Shown here: piece by piece, positions 11,755-21,350 of the stretch
Numbering within the stretch: position 1 is the stretch's first letter
Layout of the letters: each line of letters opens with the position of its first letter
Assembly: GCA_025345505.1 (NCBI GenBank)
Contig: JANVCC010000167.1
Span: forward strand, 1,534,641 to 1,598,640
Source of the DNA: Todiramphus chloris collaris
Taxonomy: Eukaryota > Chordata > Aves > Coraciiformes > Alcedinidae
Direction: 5' to 3'
Length of the DNA: 64,000 nucleotides
The notes under the pieces: generated by a model
What the model was told of the DNA's origin: nothing
Databases searched by the model: none
The model's input: only the letters and a program-made list of their open reading frames with translations
Program-made: the position numbers and the translations under genes

Positions 11755-12165
11755 AATCATAGAATCCTAGAATGGTAGGGGTTGGAAGGGACCTCTGGAG
11801 ATCATGGAGTCCAACCCCCCTGCCAGAGCAGAGTCACCCAGGGCAGGTCACACAGGAACAGATCCAGGGGGGTTGGAAAGTCTCCAGAGAAGGAGACTCC
11901 ACAACCTCTCTGGGCAGCCTCTTCTCCAAATGTGGTCTCACCAGGGCAGAGTAGACGGGGAGGAGAACCCCCCTCGACCTGTTGGCCACACTCTTCTTTA
12001 TGCCTCCCAGGAGACCGTTGGCCTTCCTGGCCACAAGGGCCCATTGCTGCCCCATGGAGAACTTATTGTCCACCAAGACTCCAAGGTTCCTCTCCATGGA
12101 CCTGCTTTCCAGCAGATCTACCCCTAACCTGTACCAGTGCATGCTGTTGTTCCTCCCCAGGGTGG
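11755..12165 (-). mobile_element. CR1 LINE with internal deletion
   Basis: A minus-strand CR1 with its 3' end at 11755 (aatcatagaatcctagaatg, a double ATTCTATG-type tail). At about 11932 the sequence jumps from the 3' UTR proximal part ('gggcagcctcttc') straight to ORF2 sequence ('tccaaatgtggtctcacc'). By comparison with the 4029 copy this removes roughly 345 bp. The remainder runs to 'gttcctccccag' near 12160. The joined minus-strand frame (11834-12289) is an accident of this deletion, not a gene. Confidence 0.95.
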
Positions 12166-13822
12166 GATGTGTGACACTATTAAGGATAACGTCCACTAGC
12201 TGCTCAGCTTTAGGTAGAGCAGAAACTGATGGGTAGCTTCTTAATTTGCACCTACTTAGCAACAGAAAGGCATGGACAGCGGAAAACACACGCTGTCATG
12301 TGCCTACACTTCTGGGTTCTCAACATACTTCAAAACTGTCTGCAAATGATGAGTGAAACAAAGAGCTATAGTTTGGGGGTTTTTAGAAGCCGCTGTCAGT
12401 TGATGAACAACGTGAAGGCCAAAGAAGAGCTCCGTATTTGCAGTGCTTTTCACTGCTGGTACTTCATATGACCTTCTCTGGTTAGTTCAAGAGGCAAGTT
12501 CAAATACCTCAGGAAATGGACTAATCTCAGATTGAGCTGTCAGATGAGACTCGCTATCCAACTGATGAAATTTTAATTTACTTTGCTCTTGTCCTTTCCA
12601 AATGGTTACCTTTCAGTTTTCCCCACGCTGGGATTCTGTAGATGTTAATTTTCAGAGGAAAATGTATTTGCTCTCTAAAGGGTGCCACAGTGTGTTTTCT
12701 TTTGGCAACAGGCTGATGAAAACAATAAATTATTCAACCCGAGAATATCTAAAATGCTGACTCACTGCCTGTTCCTATTTTTTAGGTCTTGTTTTCATTA
12801 ACTTCGACATTAATAGTCCAAATGTGCAGCTGGATTGAAATGTCCTGTGAAATTGCCCCGCTCTCCTCAAATTGGGAAGCCCTGAGCCTCTAGCAACTGT
12901 TGAGAGGTGGTGTTGCTCATTCTGTGAAATAAAATGAGGTCCATATTTGACAAGACAAGACTAACCCCTCCCTCCAAAACCAAAAAGTGCTGCTGCTACA
13001 CCCTCAGCAAGGGTAGGAGCTGTTAGTAAAGAAAGCATCCCAATGACCTTATCCCAACTGTTGAGCTTCACCTTTTCTCATCATGAAAGCCAAGAAATAA
13101 GTTCAGAGGACACCGAGCACACCATTTTAGCTTTCTCATTCCTAAGGGAAAACTGACACTGCAGGTTATCACTGTCGAGATGAATTTGTTTTCACCTTGC
13201 GTGAAGTTGACGGGGTGAAATATTGCTGCTTTGTGTGTTGAAATCAAATCCAGTGGTAGATGAAAACAGGTATTCATTGTACTGATGAGTCTTCTGCGCC
13301 GTGCGGGTTGAATTGAAGCCTCTGAGCTCTCTTCACGGGAGAAACCTTCACTCCTTTGAGTAAACTCATTTATTTCCAAATGATTTTTGGAGGAGAGATG
13401 ATAAATGCCTGTTTGATATGCAAATTCTGGGTCTGTAAATGCACAGTATGTGACCAATGAGTAAAGTAATAGTATGTGACCAGCATGTTTAAAATACTGC
13501 GGCTGCACAAACTTTAAGCCATCGTGATGTGTCTGACAGCTCCTGATCTTGGGGACACCTGTGCCAGGGCTGGTGGGGGCCTGGTCGGCCCCCATCTATT
13601 CTTCGGTCTTTGCATTTTAACTTTTGGGTCATAAAACTTACTATGAAGCCCAGCTTGACTGGCAGCAATCACGGCTGCTCGGCTCTCTCAAAGTGACCTG
13701 TAAGAGGCTTAATCTACATCCCTTGGGCTTTTGTTTTTCCCAATCACAGAAGAGTTGAAAGGGCTTCAAGGAATGAGGTGTTGGGGTTTGTTTTCTTAAA
13801 AAAAACCTTTCTAATAATGAGT
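12166..13822. other. Unique non-coding sequence
   Basis: No repeat is recognised. The part at 13068-13595 is described separately as a candidate regulatory element that happens to be open in one minus-strand frame. The rest, including an AT-rich patch near 12540-12850, shows nothing recognisable. Confidence 0.5.
13068..13595. promoter_or_regulatory. Candidate conserved non-coding element with octamer motif
   Basis: This unique block contains a perfect octamer ATGCAAAT at 13418-13425, a GATGATAAAT word just before it and scattered CpGs (gtgaagttgacggggtg, ctgcgccgtgcgggttg). One minus-strand frame stays open for 175 codons here, the longest in non-repetitive DNA in this window apart from the mixed frame at 14311. 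Its translation shows no domain, signal peptide or compositional bias, and no flanking splice-site pair stands out. I therefore treat it as possible enhancer sequence rather than a gene. Conservation cannot be judged from one genome. Confidence 0.22.
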
Positions 13823-14213
13823 TCATAGAATGGAAGAGACCTCTGGAAATCCTTGAGTCCAACCCCCCTGCCAGAGTAGAATCACCTAGGCCAGCCCACA
13901 CAGGAACAGATCCAGGGGGGTTTGGAAAATCTCCAGAGAAGGAGACTCCACAACCTCTCTGGGCAGACTCTTTCAGCCTCTGGCAGTCTCACAGTGAAGT
14001 TTTTCCTCTCATTGAGGTGGAACTTCCTATGTTCTCGCTTATACCCATTATTACTTGTCCTGTTACTGGACACCACTGAGAAAAGCCTGGCACCTTCCAC
14101 TTGACACCCACCCCTCAGATATTTATAGACATTAATTATATCCCCTCTCAGCCTTCTTCTCTCCAGACTAAACAGCCCCAGTTCTCTCAGTTGTTTCAGG
14201 TGAGAGACATTTC
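13823..14213 (-). mobile_element. CR1 LINE 3' end, about 390 bp
   Basis: A minus-strand CR1 with its 3' end at 13823 (tcatagaatggaagagacct) and 5' truncation near 'cagttgtttcaggtgagag' at about 14213. It keeps the 3' UTR and the end of ORF2 ('GLFSLERRRLRGDIINVYKYLRGG' when read in the minus frame, cut here for brevity). It is somewhat more diverged from the common type than the 4029 or 61033 copies. Confidence 0.94.
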
Positions 14214-14875
14214 CCTGCGTTCCCAGTGGGAACTGGTGAGCCATGGCAGGCGTTCGCTGCAGAACCCGTGTGCCAGATCCTGAACCAAGGCCTCTGTTAA
14301 TCAGAGCTCATTAGTCAGTGGTTGAGGGGAGAGAGGGAGGCAAAGGGAGTGAGGCTGGGCTGGCAACCAGCAGCACACAGCAGTGACTGCCCCACCAGTT
14401 CCAGCTGCTGGCAGCTGCTGGAGCAGGACAGGGCAAAGGCGTGCAAGGATGTGGTGGAGGAGGAGCAGGAGAAGTGTGGGGACACTGCAGCAGGAGGCAC
14501 AGCCATGGGGAACCTGTGTCACAACAGGGAGAAGAGTAAGCCAAACCCCTAGTGAAGGGTTCCTTCTGCCCATGGGGCCAGCTCTGCTCTCCACTGCTGT
14601 GGTTCCATTCCCAGGGGCTTTGGTTTCTTCCATCCCACCTGGTTTCTTGGCTGCCTTGCATATTGAGCTTGTGGTTTGTATTCTTAGCGTCCGGAATACT
14701 CAGAATTTTGCATGTTTCAAGGCCCAAATAAAGATCATGTTTAGCGTGACAGCAGCCACTGTAAATAATCAGTGGGTGTAAGTATTCATCAGATGTTGTC
14801 TTGCTTTCTTCACCTTCTTTCTGGTGTTGGTTGGTTGGGGTTGATTTTTTATTTGTTTGGTAAAATAGTTTTTTA
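14214..14875. other. Unique GC-richer sequence between two CR1 copies
   Basis: The part at about 14290-14640 is purine-biased on the plus strand (gtggtggaggaggagcagga type) and more GC-rich than its surroundings. Both strands therefore show overlapping open frames of 130-196 codons. The minus frame is proline/serine-rich, the plus frame charged. Overlapping frames on both strands in a biased sequence argue for composition, not coding. No repeat family is recognised. Confidence 0.45.
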
Positions 14876-15068
14876 GAAAAATAGGGCTGCAAGGGATCCA
14901 TGGAGCTGGTGTAGCCAAATTGTCAGCCCCAAGGCAGATCCTTTACAGGTGTCTGCCAAACCTGTTGCAGAGGACTGCCAGTGATGACAGCCTGTTCTTG
15001 TCTCCTGGGTTTGAAACCTTTTGCTCATATCTGATGTGAGTCTTCTTTGCTGCAGTCTAATCCTTTTG
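14876..15068 (-). mobile_element. Ancient, strongly diverged CR1 3' end
   Basis: The order of words 'aatagggctgcaagggatcc', 'agccccaaggcagatcc', 'caggtgtctgccaaacctg', 'cagtgatgacag' and 'tttgctgcagtctaat' follows the 3' region of old CR1 families shared by birds, crocodilians and turtles, read on the minus strand. Many substitutions and gaps separate it from the young CR1 copies nearby. Both ends are blurred. The assignment rests on remembered family sequence, not an alignment. Confidence 0.6.
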
Positions 15069-16512
15069 GGATTCATCCCGTTAACAATGTCTGCTGGAGC
15101 AGAGGATTCCTTTTGCCTTTGCAAAGACATTTTCCTGTGTTTAGACTTTTTCCCTTTCCCCCAGTCCCTTCAGGTTAAAACACTTCACTCTTAATAGATG
15201 GATTTCCCAAATTTGCCTTATCCTAGTTGGGTTTTCCCATTTTTTTTCTGGTATTTTCCAGTTCTTTCAGGTTCATCTTTTGATGTGCTTGAAAGGAGTC
15301 ACCAAATACAAAGGGTAGCACTTCCAGAGTGATGTAGAATTTAAGGAACATCATCATAGAGTCGTGTGTTCTAAATGAATACATCCCTGCTTGTCAGTTT
15401 ACTCTTTCTGCAGCAGCTTGAGCTTGATATTAGTGATCTTTATCTTAGGTCCTTTCTTGAAGACCCGATGCTTAACTACCCCTACTCCAATCAGTCCTGG
15501 TGTATCTCACCTCACTAAAACTTTTTTTTTTGGATACCAGCCTCCTCCTTTTCCAAACCCTGTATTCAATAAACCTGGTTTGTGCTGAGCCCCCTTGAAG
15601 ATCTCTACTGGTTACTGCAGACACACACTTCATGTTATGGCCAGGAGGGTACTTAGAGCAATTGTTGCTCCTTTGTGGGCAGGACATCCATGAGTTTTCA
15701 AGCTTGTTTTTTGGTTTTTTTTTCCCATGTTTGTTAACAGAAAATATGTAGGTGATGTTCCCTGAATTAATCCTTAGTGTGTTGTTAATTAATCCTTGGT
15801 TGTCTTCACACAAAGATGCCAGATCCTCCCTGTGTTTAATCTTGTTTGTGCTGCAGATGCTTCCTAGGAGTCTTGTTCTACACTCTTTTTATCTGGGCTG
15901 TGTGTTTCTCGTTTCTCCTCTTGTGTTCTTTCCTAACACAGCTAAACATGGAAACATTTCCATCTATTTAGTGGGTCCTGGGAATTTTCCTTTCAGAATT
16001 GAGAAAACAACAAGCTGATAAGTTTCTTCTTGGCATGAGGCAGCATGTGTTAATCTCTGTCCTGTCCAGGTTACTTTCTTCATAGTTAATTCTGTGTGAG
16101 AATGGACACGTTCCCCACTGAGCAATCAGCACAGCTGCAAAGAGAGCCAGTGGCCAGACAGGGCCCACTGCGAGCTGGGTGTTCAGAGCTGGGATGGGAA
16201 GTCGGACTCAGGGCAACCTCCTTAGAAGAGTAAGTGACTTCTTGGAGGTCACCTTTGTACACGGGACTGGTGGGGTGAACCCGGAGCTATGTGCTGCCTC
16301 GAGAGCCAACCTGCCAAAGGGAGGGAAGAATGGAGCTTTTAGTCACCTCTTCTCAGGAGTCTGTGATGTTGGGTTGTCCTGCTTTTTGACACAGTTTTGT
16401 CTCATGCTGCATATGGTGCTGTGGGGTTTCTTTGGGGTACTGGATTGGCAGCGTACTACCCAAAAGAGTAAGTGAAAATACTGCTGGGGAGGAGAAAACT
16501 AATAGTGTTATT
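15069..16512. other. Unique non-coding sequence
   Basis: Pyrimidine-rich in parts (15130-15250, 15690-15730) with no recognisable exon or mobile element. Open frames are all under about 115 codons and lack recognisable domains. It ends at the start of the homopurine tract. Confidence 0.5.
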
Positions 16513-16873
16513 GGGGAAAAGAGAAGAAAAGAATGAGGAGAGGAAAGGAAGAAGGAGAGAAAAGAAGGGAAAAGAAGAGAAGAAAGGAAAAGGGGAAGGA
16601 AGGAAGGAAATGAAAGAAGGAAAGAAAGAAGATAATAAAAGAAAGAAGGAAAGGAAGAAGATAAAAGAAAGAAGGAAAGGAAGAAGGAAAGAAAAGAAAA
16701 TAAAAGGAAAAAGGGAAGAAAGGGAGAAATGAAGAAAGGAGGAAGAAAAGAAAGAAAGAAGAAAATAGAAGGAAAGGAAGAAAAAAGAAAAGAAAAGCAA
16801 GAAGGAAAGGAAAGGAAAGAAAGAAGAAAGAAAAAAAAAGAAAAAGAAGAAAAAGGGAAAAAAAAAAAGAAAA
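16513..16873. repeat. Homopurine tract (GAAA/GGAA-type), about 361 bp
   Basis: The plus strand is almost all A and G for about 360 bases, with only about nine interrupting pyrimidines. It consists of imperfect AAAG, AAGG and GGAAA units rather than one clean microsatellite. Such long purine/pyrimidine mirror-like tracts can form triplex (H-DNA) structures. The lysine/glutamate-rich open frames on the plus strand and the phenylalanine/serine-rich ones on the minus strand are products of this composition and are not genes. Confidence 0.95.
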
Positions 16874-17580
16874 TCACACAGAAAACAGAGAGACGGAGAG
16901 AAATTGAACCATAGCTCTAACTTAACCTTGGTGTTCACATACATGTTCCTATAGAGTACCCCTTAAAGTGGTAGTTTCATAAGATCCCTCAAAATATTAA
17001 GGAAAAAACAAACCACACCAACCAACTGTAGATTCTAGTTGTTAATCCTAGAAGCCACGGTTGATCTTTCTCAGTTTTATGAGGCTCTGGATTTAATTCT
17101 GGGGTCGCTGAAAATCAGGTCTCCTCGAAACACCCCAGGCTGCATTATCAACCACTTGTGTATATGCTGGGGGAAGCAAGAGAGATTAAGCCCTTTGTGT
17201 TTCTCCCTGTTTTTATGGAAGGCCTTTCAAAGGCCATTGATATGAAAATGCCATTTGACAAAGAGTCTGCAGGCACTTCACAGTTTGTGCATCCCCACAC
17301 ATCTCTCTGAAAGATTAGGAGGAACACACCACTGCCAATTCCTTTACAAGTAGGGCATGTTGTTCAATTTACTTCCGTGACTCTCATTAATCTGGTTGTT
17401 GTACTCAGATGTCTATTTATGCGTGAGAAATTAAAAATTGTTTCTTTGTTTTCTGTTTTAGAAGCCACGTCCTGTTACAGGAATCCGAAGAGTCTTCTGG
17501 TTTTTTTTTGTCCAGCTGTTGAAGCTCGGAGTCTGCAAGGTAAGGAGATCCCTCTTTATTTAGAGGATAGATGGCCATTA
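16874..17580. other. Unique non-coding sequence
   Basis: No gene or repeat recognised in this roughly 700-bp interval between the homopurine tract and the 53-bp tandem repeat. Confidence 0.5.
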
Positions 17581-17733
17581 TCCAGTGAGGTGCTGGAGTT
17601 TGGGAAGGTACTTTCCCTACCCTCCTGTCACTGTCCAGTGAGGTGCTGGAGTTTGGGGACTCCTCTTCCCTACCCTCCTGTCACTGTCCAGTGAGGTGCT
17701 GGAGTTTGGGGAAGCCCTTTCTCTACCCTCCTG
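17581..17733. repeat. Tandem repeat, 53-bp unit, three copies
   Basis: The unit begins 'tccagtgaggtgctggagtt' and recurs at 17581, 17634 and 17687, exactly 53 bp apart. The first 20 bases and the 'taccctcctgt' portion are well kept; the middle ('ggaaggtactt', 'gggactcctct', 'gggaagccctt') varies. The third copy lacks the final few bases. 53 is not a multiple of three, so the array would shift frame each unit and is not a coding repeat. Confidence 0.95.
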
Positions 17734-20700
17734 TTGGTTGCGTTAGCGGTGGTCTCCTTGATGAGCAGCGTTGTTTTAGTGTCACTATCAGTAAGAGTCC
17801 TGGAGAAACAGGGTGTCAGGACAGATATTAGCATTGGAAGGGGATATGTAAACATCTCGCACTGGAGGATTTAATTTCAGCTTGTCAGCTGGTTTTCTAT
17901 ACCTTCGTCGTGTTCAGGAAGACTGGTTGGTTATGAGGTGACCCGCAGGACAGTTTTCTTTTTTAAACTTTATTAAATAGATGTCTGTGCCTCTTGGAAG
18001 TAAATAAATGGTTGAATGAATAAGGGAGGAGGAGCAGGTTGAGTTTTCTGGAGGGTTCAGTTCCTACTTCTTCCCATCATGAGGCAGAGCTTTGAAAGCA
18101 CTCAGCTCCTTATAGCTCCCATGGAGAATAAGGAAAGCTCTTGGGAGTCAATCCTTCTTAGAAAGCTTAAGTGAGGCACAGGACAAGTCCTTGGTGATAC
18201 CAGTGCTGTCTTATGTTGCTTGGGGAAGACAGGAAAGAAGAATGACTGCCTCAGACACATACGTGGTCCTCTTTCCACCCTTTTGTTGTTTGCTTGAGTG
18301 CTCTATGGGCAGCTTTTCATTGCATGGCAGTAAGGACTCAGGGCTTCACCACTGCCCTTCCTGGTGCTGTCTTATACAGGCAGTCCTTGTTAAACAGGAA
18401 TCATTTCAGGCCCCAGGGCTGGGAATGAACAGATCTCTTGGGTTGCCCGCTCCATGCTTTGAGAGTAGCCCCTCACATCTGGATGCCTGTCAGTGATGGG
18501 GGCTGATTGCTGCTTGCAGGCTGTCAAAGTCTGTGAGGTGACTTTGGAAATGAATGTGATGTACCAGGATAAAACAGCACTGCTAGTAAATTTATTTTTT
18601 TTTTAGTATTATTATAATTTTTTTTTTTTTAGTTTAGCATGTGGGGCATTGCCTTCTCTGCAGGTGGAAACAGGTTTGTCAAGCAGATGCTAAACCCTGT
18701 TCTGGACCATAGCTTGCTGTTTCCTCAGAAACCAGATTGCCATGGTTTATTTGGGGTATTACCAGTAGAACTGTAGCTCAGAACACTCTTATTGATTTCA
18801 ACAGCAACCATTTTAAGTCCCTCTATCTCAGGCCATCTCCTCTATCTGGAGAAAACCAGCTAACGTGTGCTGTATTATGTCCCATTTGGCCTTTGATGGG
18901 CCTCCAAGTCTTCGTTTTGTCTGTCTCTGGACAGATGGCATTCAAAGATCAGGATGACAAAGCTCATTTGTCACTTATTTCCCAGTGTGGCTATAGCTAG
19001 GTAAAGGAAGAGCAGCTTTCTGCCTCTCTCTAAGGGCAGTGTTGTGTCCTTCCCAGTCTGTGTCCATTGAGGACCCACCACAGTTGTAGGGAGAACTTGG
19101 TCAATGTCAGAGTAGCTACTGGCTGAGGGGGAAAGGGATACAGCCTGCCTGCCAGGTCCTTCAGCAAGATATCACTGCACAGTTTTGATACCTGAAGCCC
19201 TCCCAGTGATGCTGGTAACTTAAGGGATGTGCATTGCTTGGCCCAAGCATTTTCTGACAAGCTATCTGCACCTTCTGAGAGCTAAAAATTGAAAGCCAGT
19301 CTCCTTTAGTGGAGACAGCAGTGAGTAAACAGATGTCAGCCACATCTGCATTCCTGAGAGAGCCGGAGAGAAAAATAAGTGTATACTCATTTGATACTAA
19401 ACACAATAATGCACTGAGATTACCTGGTCTTTCTTTTCTTTTTCTTGTCTTTCTTATATATATTTATTTATTTATTCCCCCCCCCCCCCCCCCCCCCTTT
19501 CTGGCTGGGAGAAGGGGGAGTTTGTTATAAAAAGGTCAAACACATAACTTTGCAGCTTTCAGCCGTCTCTATTCTTTTCTTTTGCAATTCTTCTCTCTGA
19601 TTAAACTTCCAGATAAGTCTAGGCACTGTTGCCCAGCCCTTCACATTGAATGATTTTATGCATCACTTGCTGTTGGCACTGCTCACAGGCCTGCCATCTC
19701 CACTGCACCCTGTGAGCTTCTCCTCTAAAGACTTGACATCCACCAACATTTCTCTTTTGCTCTGAGGTGCCTTGATTTTTTTTTTCTTCTAAGTTCTGGA
19801 GAAGGAAAATGATGGTGGACAACTCCGAGATGAATTACCTAATACCCAAGGATTTTCTTTCTCACCTCTCCTAATGGAATGAAATTCTTCCTTTCCTCTT
19901 TACTTTTCTTATAAAAAAGGGCAAAGAAAAAGAAAACCAACCCAACCCCACACTTTGTCCTGGATTCAGATCCCTGCCCCACAGGTAAATCTGTTTAAAT
20001 GATGAGAAAAATGATCATGGATACTAATGGGGAACAAGTTGCTTAAGCCAAAAGGATGTTTTTTCCTGTTTCTTTTTATGGCTTTTTTTTGAGTGTGTTT
20101 TGGGTTTGTTGTTCCCCCCCCTTGTAAATAAAAATGTGCAGTTCTATCCTGTTACTCAGTGGGGTTAATCAGAGCGTTGTGTAGACTCAAGGACAGAGTG
20201 AGGAAGGTGAAGAGAGAACAGTTTCTTATGTCGCCTGAGGAAAATGAACTGATAGCAAGGCTTTGGTCCCTTTAAGTGGATGTGATTTTTAAGAATAAAT
20301 TTAAACAAAGTGAAGAGGGAAAAAAAAGTTTACCTTTTTTAACTCGTCTCTCTTGAATTCTCTGGATGTAAAATAATAAATGTATCAAAGTGCTTAGAGA
20401 AAATAAGTCACAGCTTTTAAATGCTGTGTAGTGACCCCCCCCGGCTTAGGAAGTTGTTAAGACACAGTTGGTTGATGCCTGCGTGTGCAAAATAATTCAG
20501 CACTTTTTTATTTAGTCTTCCCCTAACCTTATGCTGTTGGCTGCTGTGGAGGACAGGGTACTGGACTAAATGAGACTGGGAGTATGATGCAGCACATCTG
20601 TTCCTATCATCTAACCAGTAGGAACTGTGGTTCGTGTCTGCTCAGAGACAGAGGAATGAGGGTTTGCTGTATAAAATTGCAATCCCAGTATCAAGTCAGT

Positions 20701-20964
20701 GGAAATGATGGAATGTTTGCTTACTGCATGTGACCTGCAAGAAATACAAAGGGCACTTAGCAAAAAAGCTGTATATGTCTGAGATGTTCTGCTAACGTTT
20801 AAGATGGACCATAGCTCTACTTGGATATGCTAAAGAATGGGATACGGGAAAGGATTCAATGGGACAAAGTGGGTCATGTTGAATGATGGCTCTTGCATGG
20901 CTCTGGTGATGAAAGCGGCTTTTGCCTGGGATCCTGAAATGGGCTTGAGGACTTTGAACTTGAA
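17734..20964. other. Unique non-coding sequence with homopolymer runs
   Basis: No exon or mobile element recognised. T-rich patches lie at about 18593-18631 and a TATTTATT patch followed by 21 C residues at 19456-19497. Smaller low-complexity patches occur near 19915-19955 and 20085-20120. Open frames do not exceed about 100 codons. Confidence 0.5.
19477..19497. repeat. Poly-C run, 21 bases
   Basis: Twenty-one consecutive C residues preceded by a TTTATT microsatellite (19456-19476). The G strand could form a quadruplex. Long mononucleotide runs are also assembly-error hotspots, so the exact length is uncertain. Confidence 0.9.
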
Positions 20965-21350
20965 CTTTGGGTCTGTTTAGTTTGAGGAAGAGGAGGCTGA
21001 GGGGAGACCTCATCACTCTCTACAACTCCCTGAAAGGACATCGTAGAGAGGTTGGTGCTGGTCTCTTCTCTGAAGTAATTAGTGACAGAACCAGAGGGAA
21101 TGGCCTCAAGCTGAAACAAGGTAGGTTTAGACTGGACACTAGGAAAAAATTCTTCACGGGAAGAGTGGTGAGATCTTGGAATGGGCTGCCCAGGGAGGTG
21201 ATTGAGTCTTCATCCCTGGGTGTGTTTAAGCATCACTTAGATGTGGTGCTGGGGGAGATGGTGTAGGGGTGAACCTGTAGAGTAGGGCTAATGGTTGGAC
21301 GTGATGATCCCAAGGGTCTTTTCCAACCTAAATGATTCTGTGAATCTGTA
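20965..21350 (+). mobile_element. CR1 LINE 3' end, about 385 bp
   Basis: A plus-strand CR1 fragment from 'tttgggtctgtttagtttga' to the tail 'atgattctgtgaatctgta'. The reading frame from 20967 runs '[20 protein letters not shown]' and then the conserved '[12 protein letters not shown]' and 'SWNGLPREV' of the ORF2 C-terminus, down to a stop in the 3' UTR. It differs from the common CR1 type of this window in its 3' UTR (ggtcttttccaacctaaatg) and is nearer the 57440 type. Confidence 0.94.

Noticed and set aside
14311..14901. 196-codon minus-strand frame, the longest in the window
   Set aside because: Starts inside an ancient CR1 and ends in purine-biased DNA that is also open on the other strand; no domain, no splice signals.
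16353..16944. Phenylalanine/serine-rich and lysine/glutamate-rich frames of 60-174 codons
   Set aside because: Direct consequence of the homopurine tract; no real protein.
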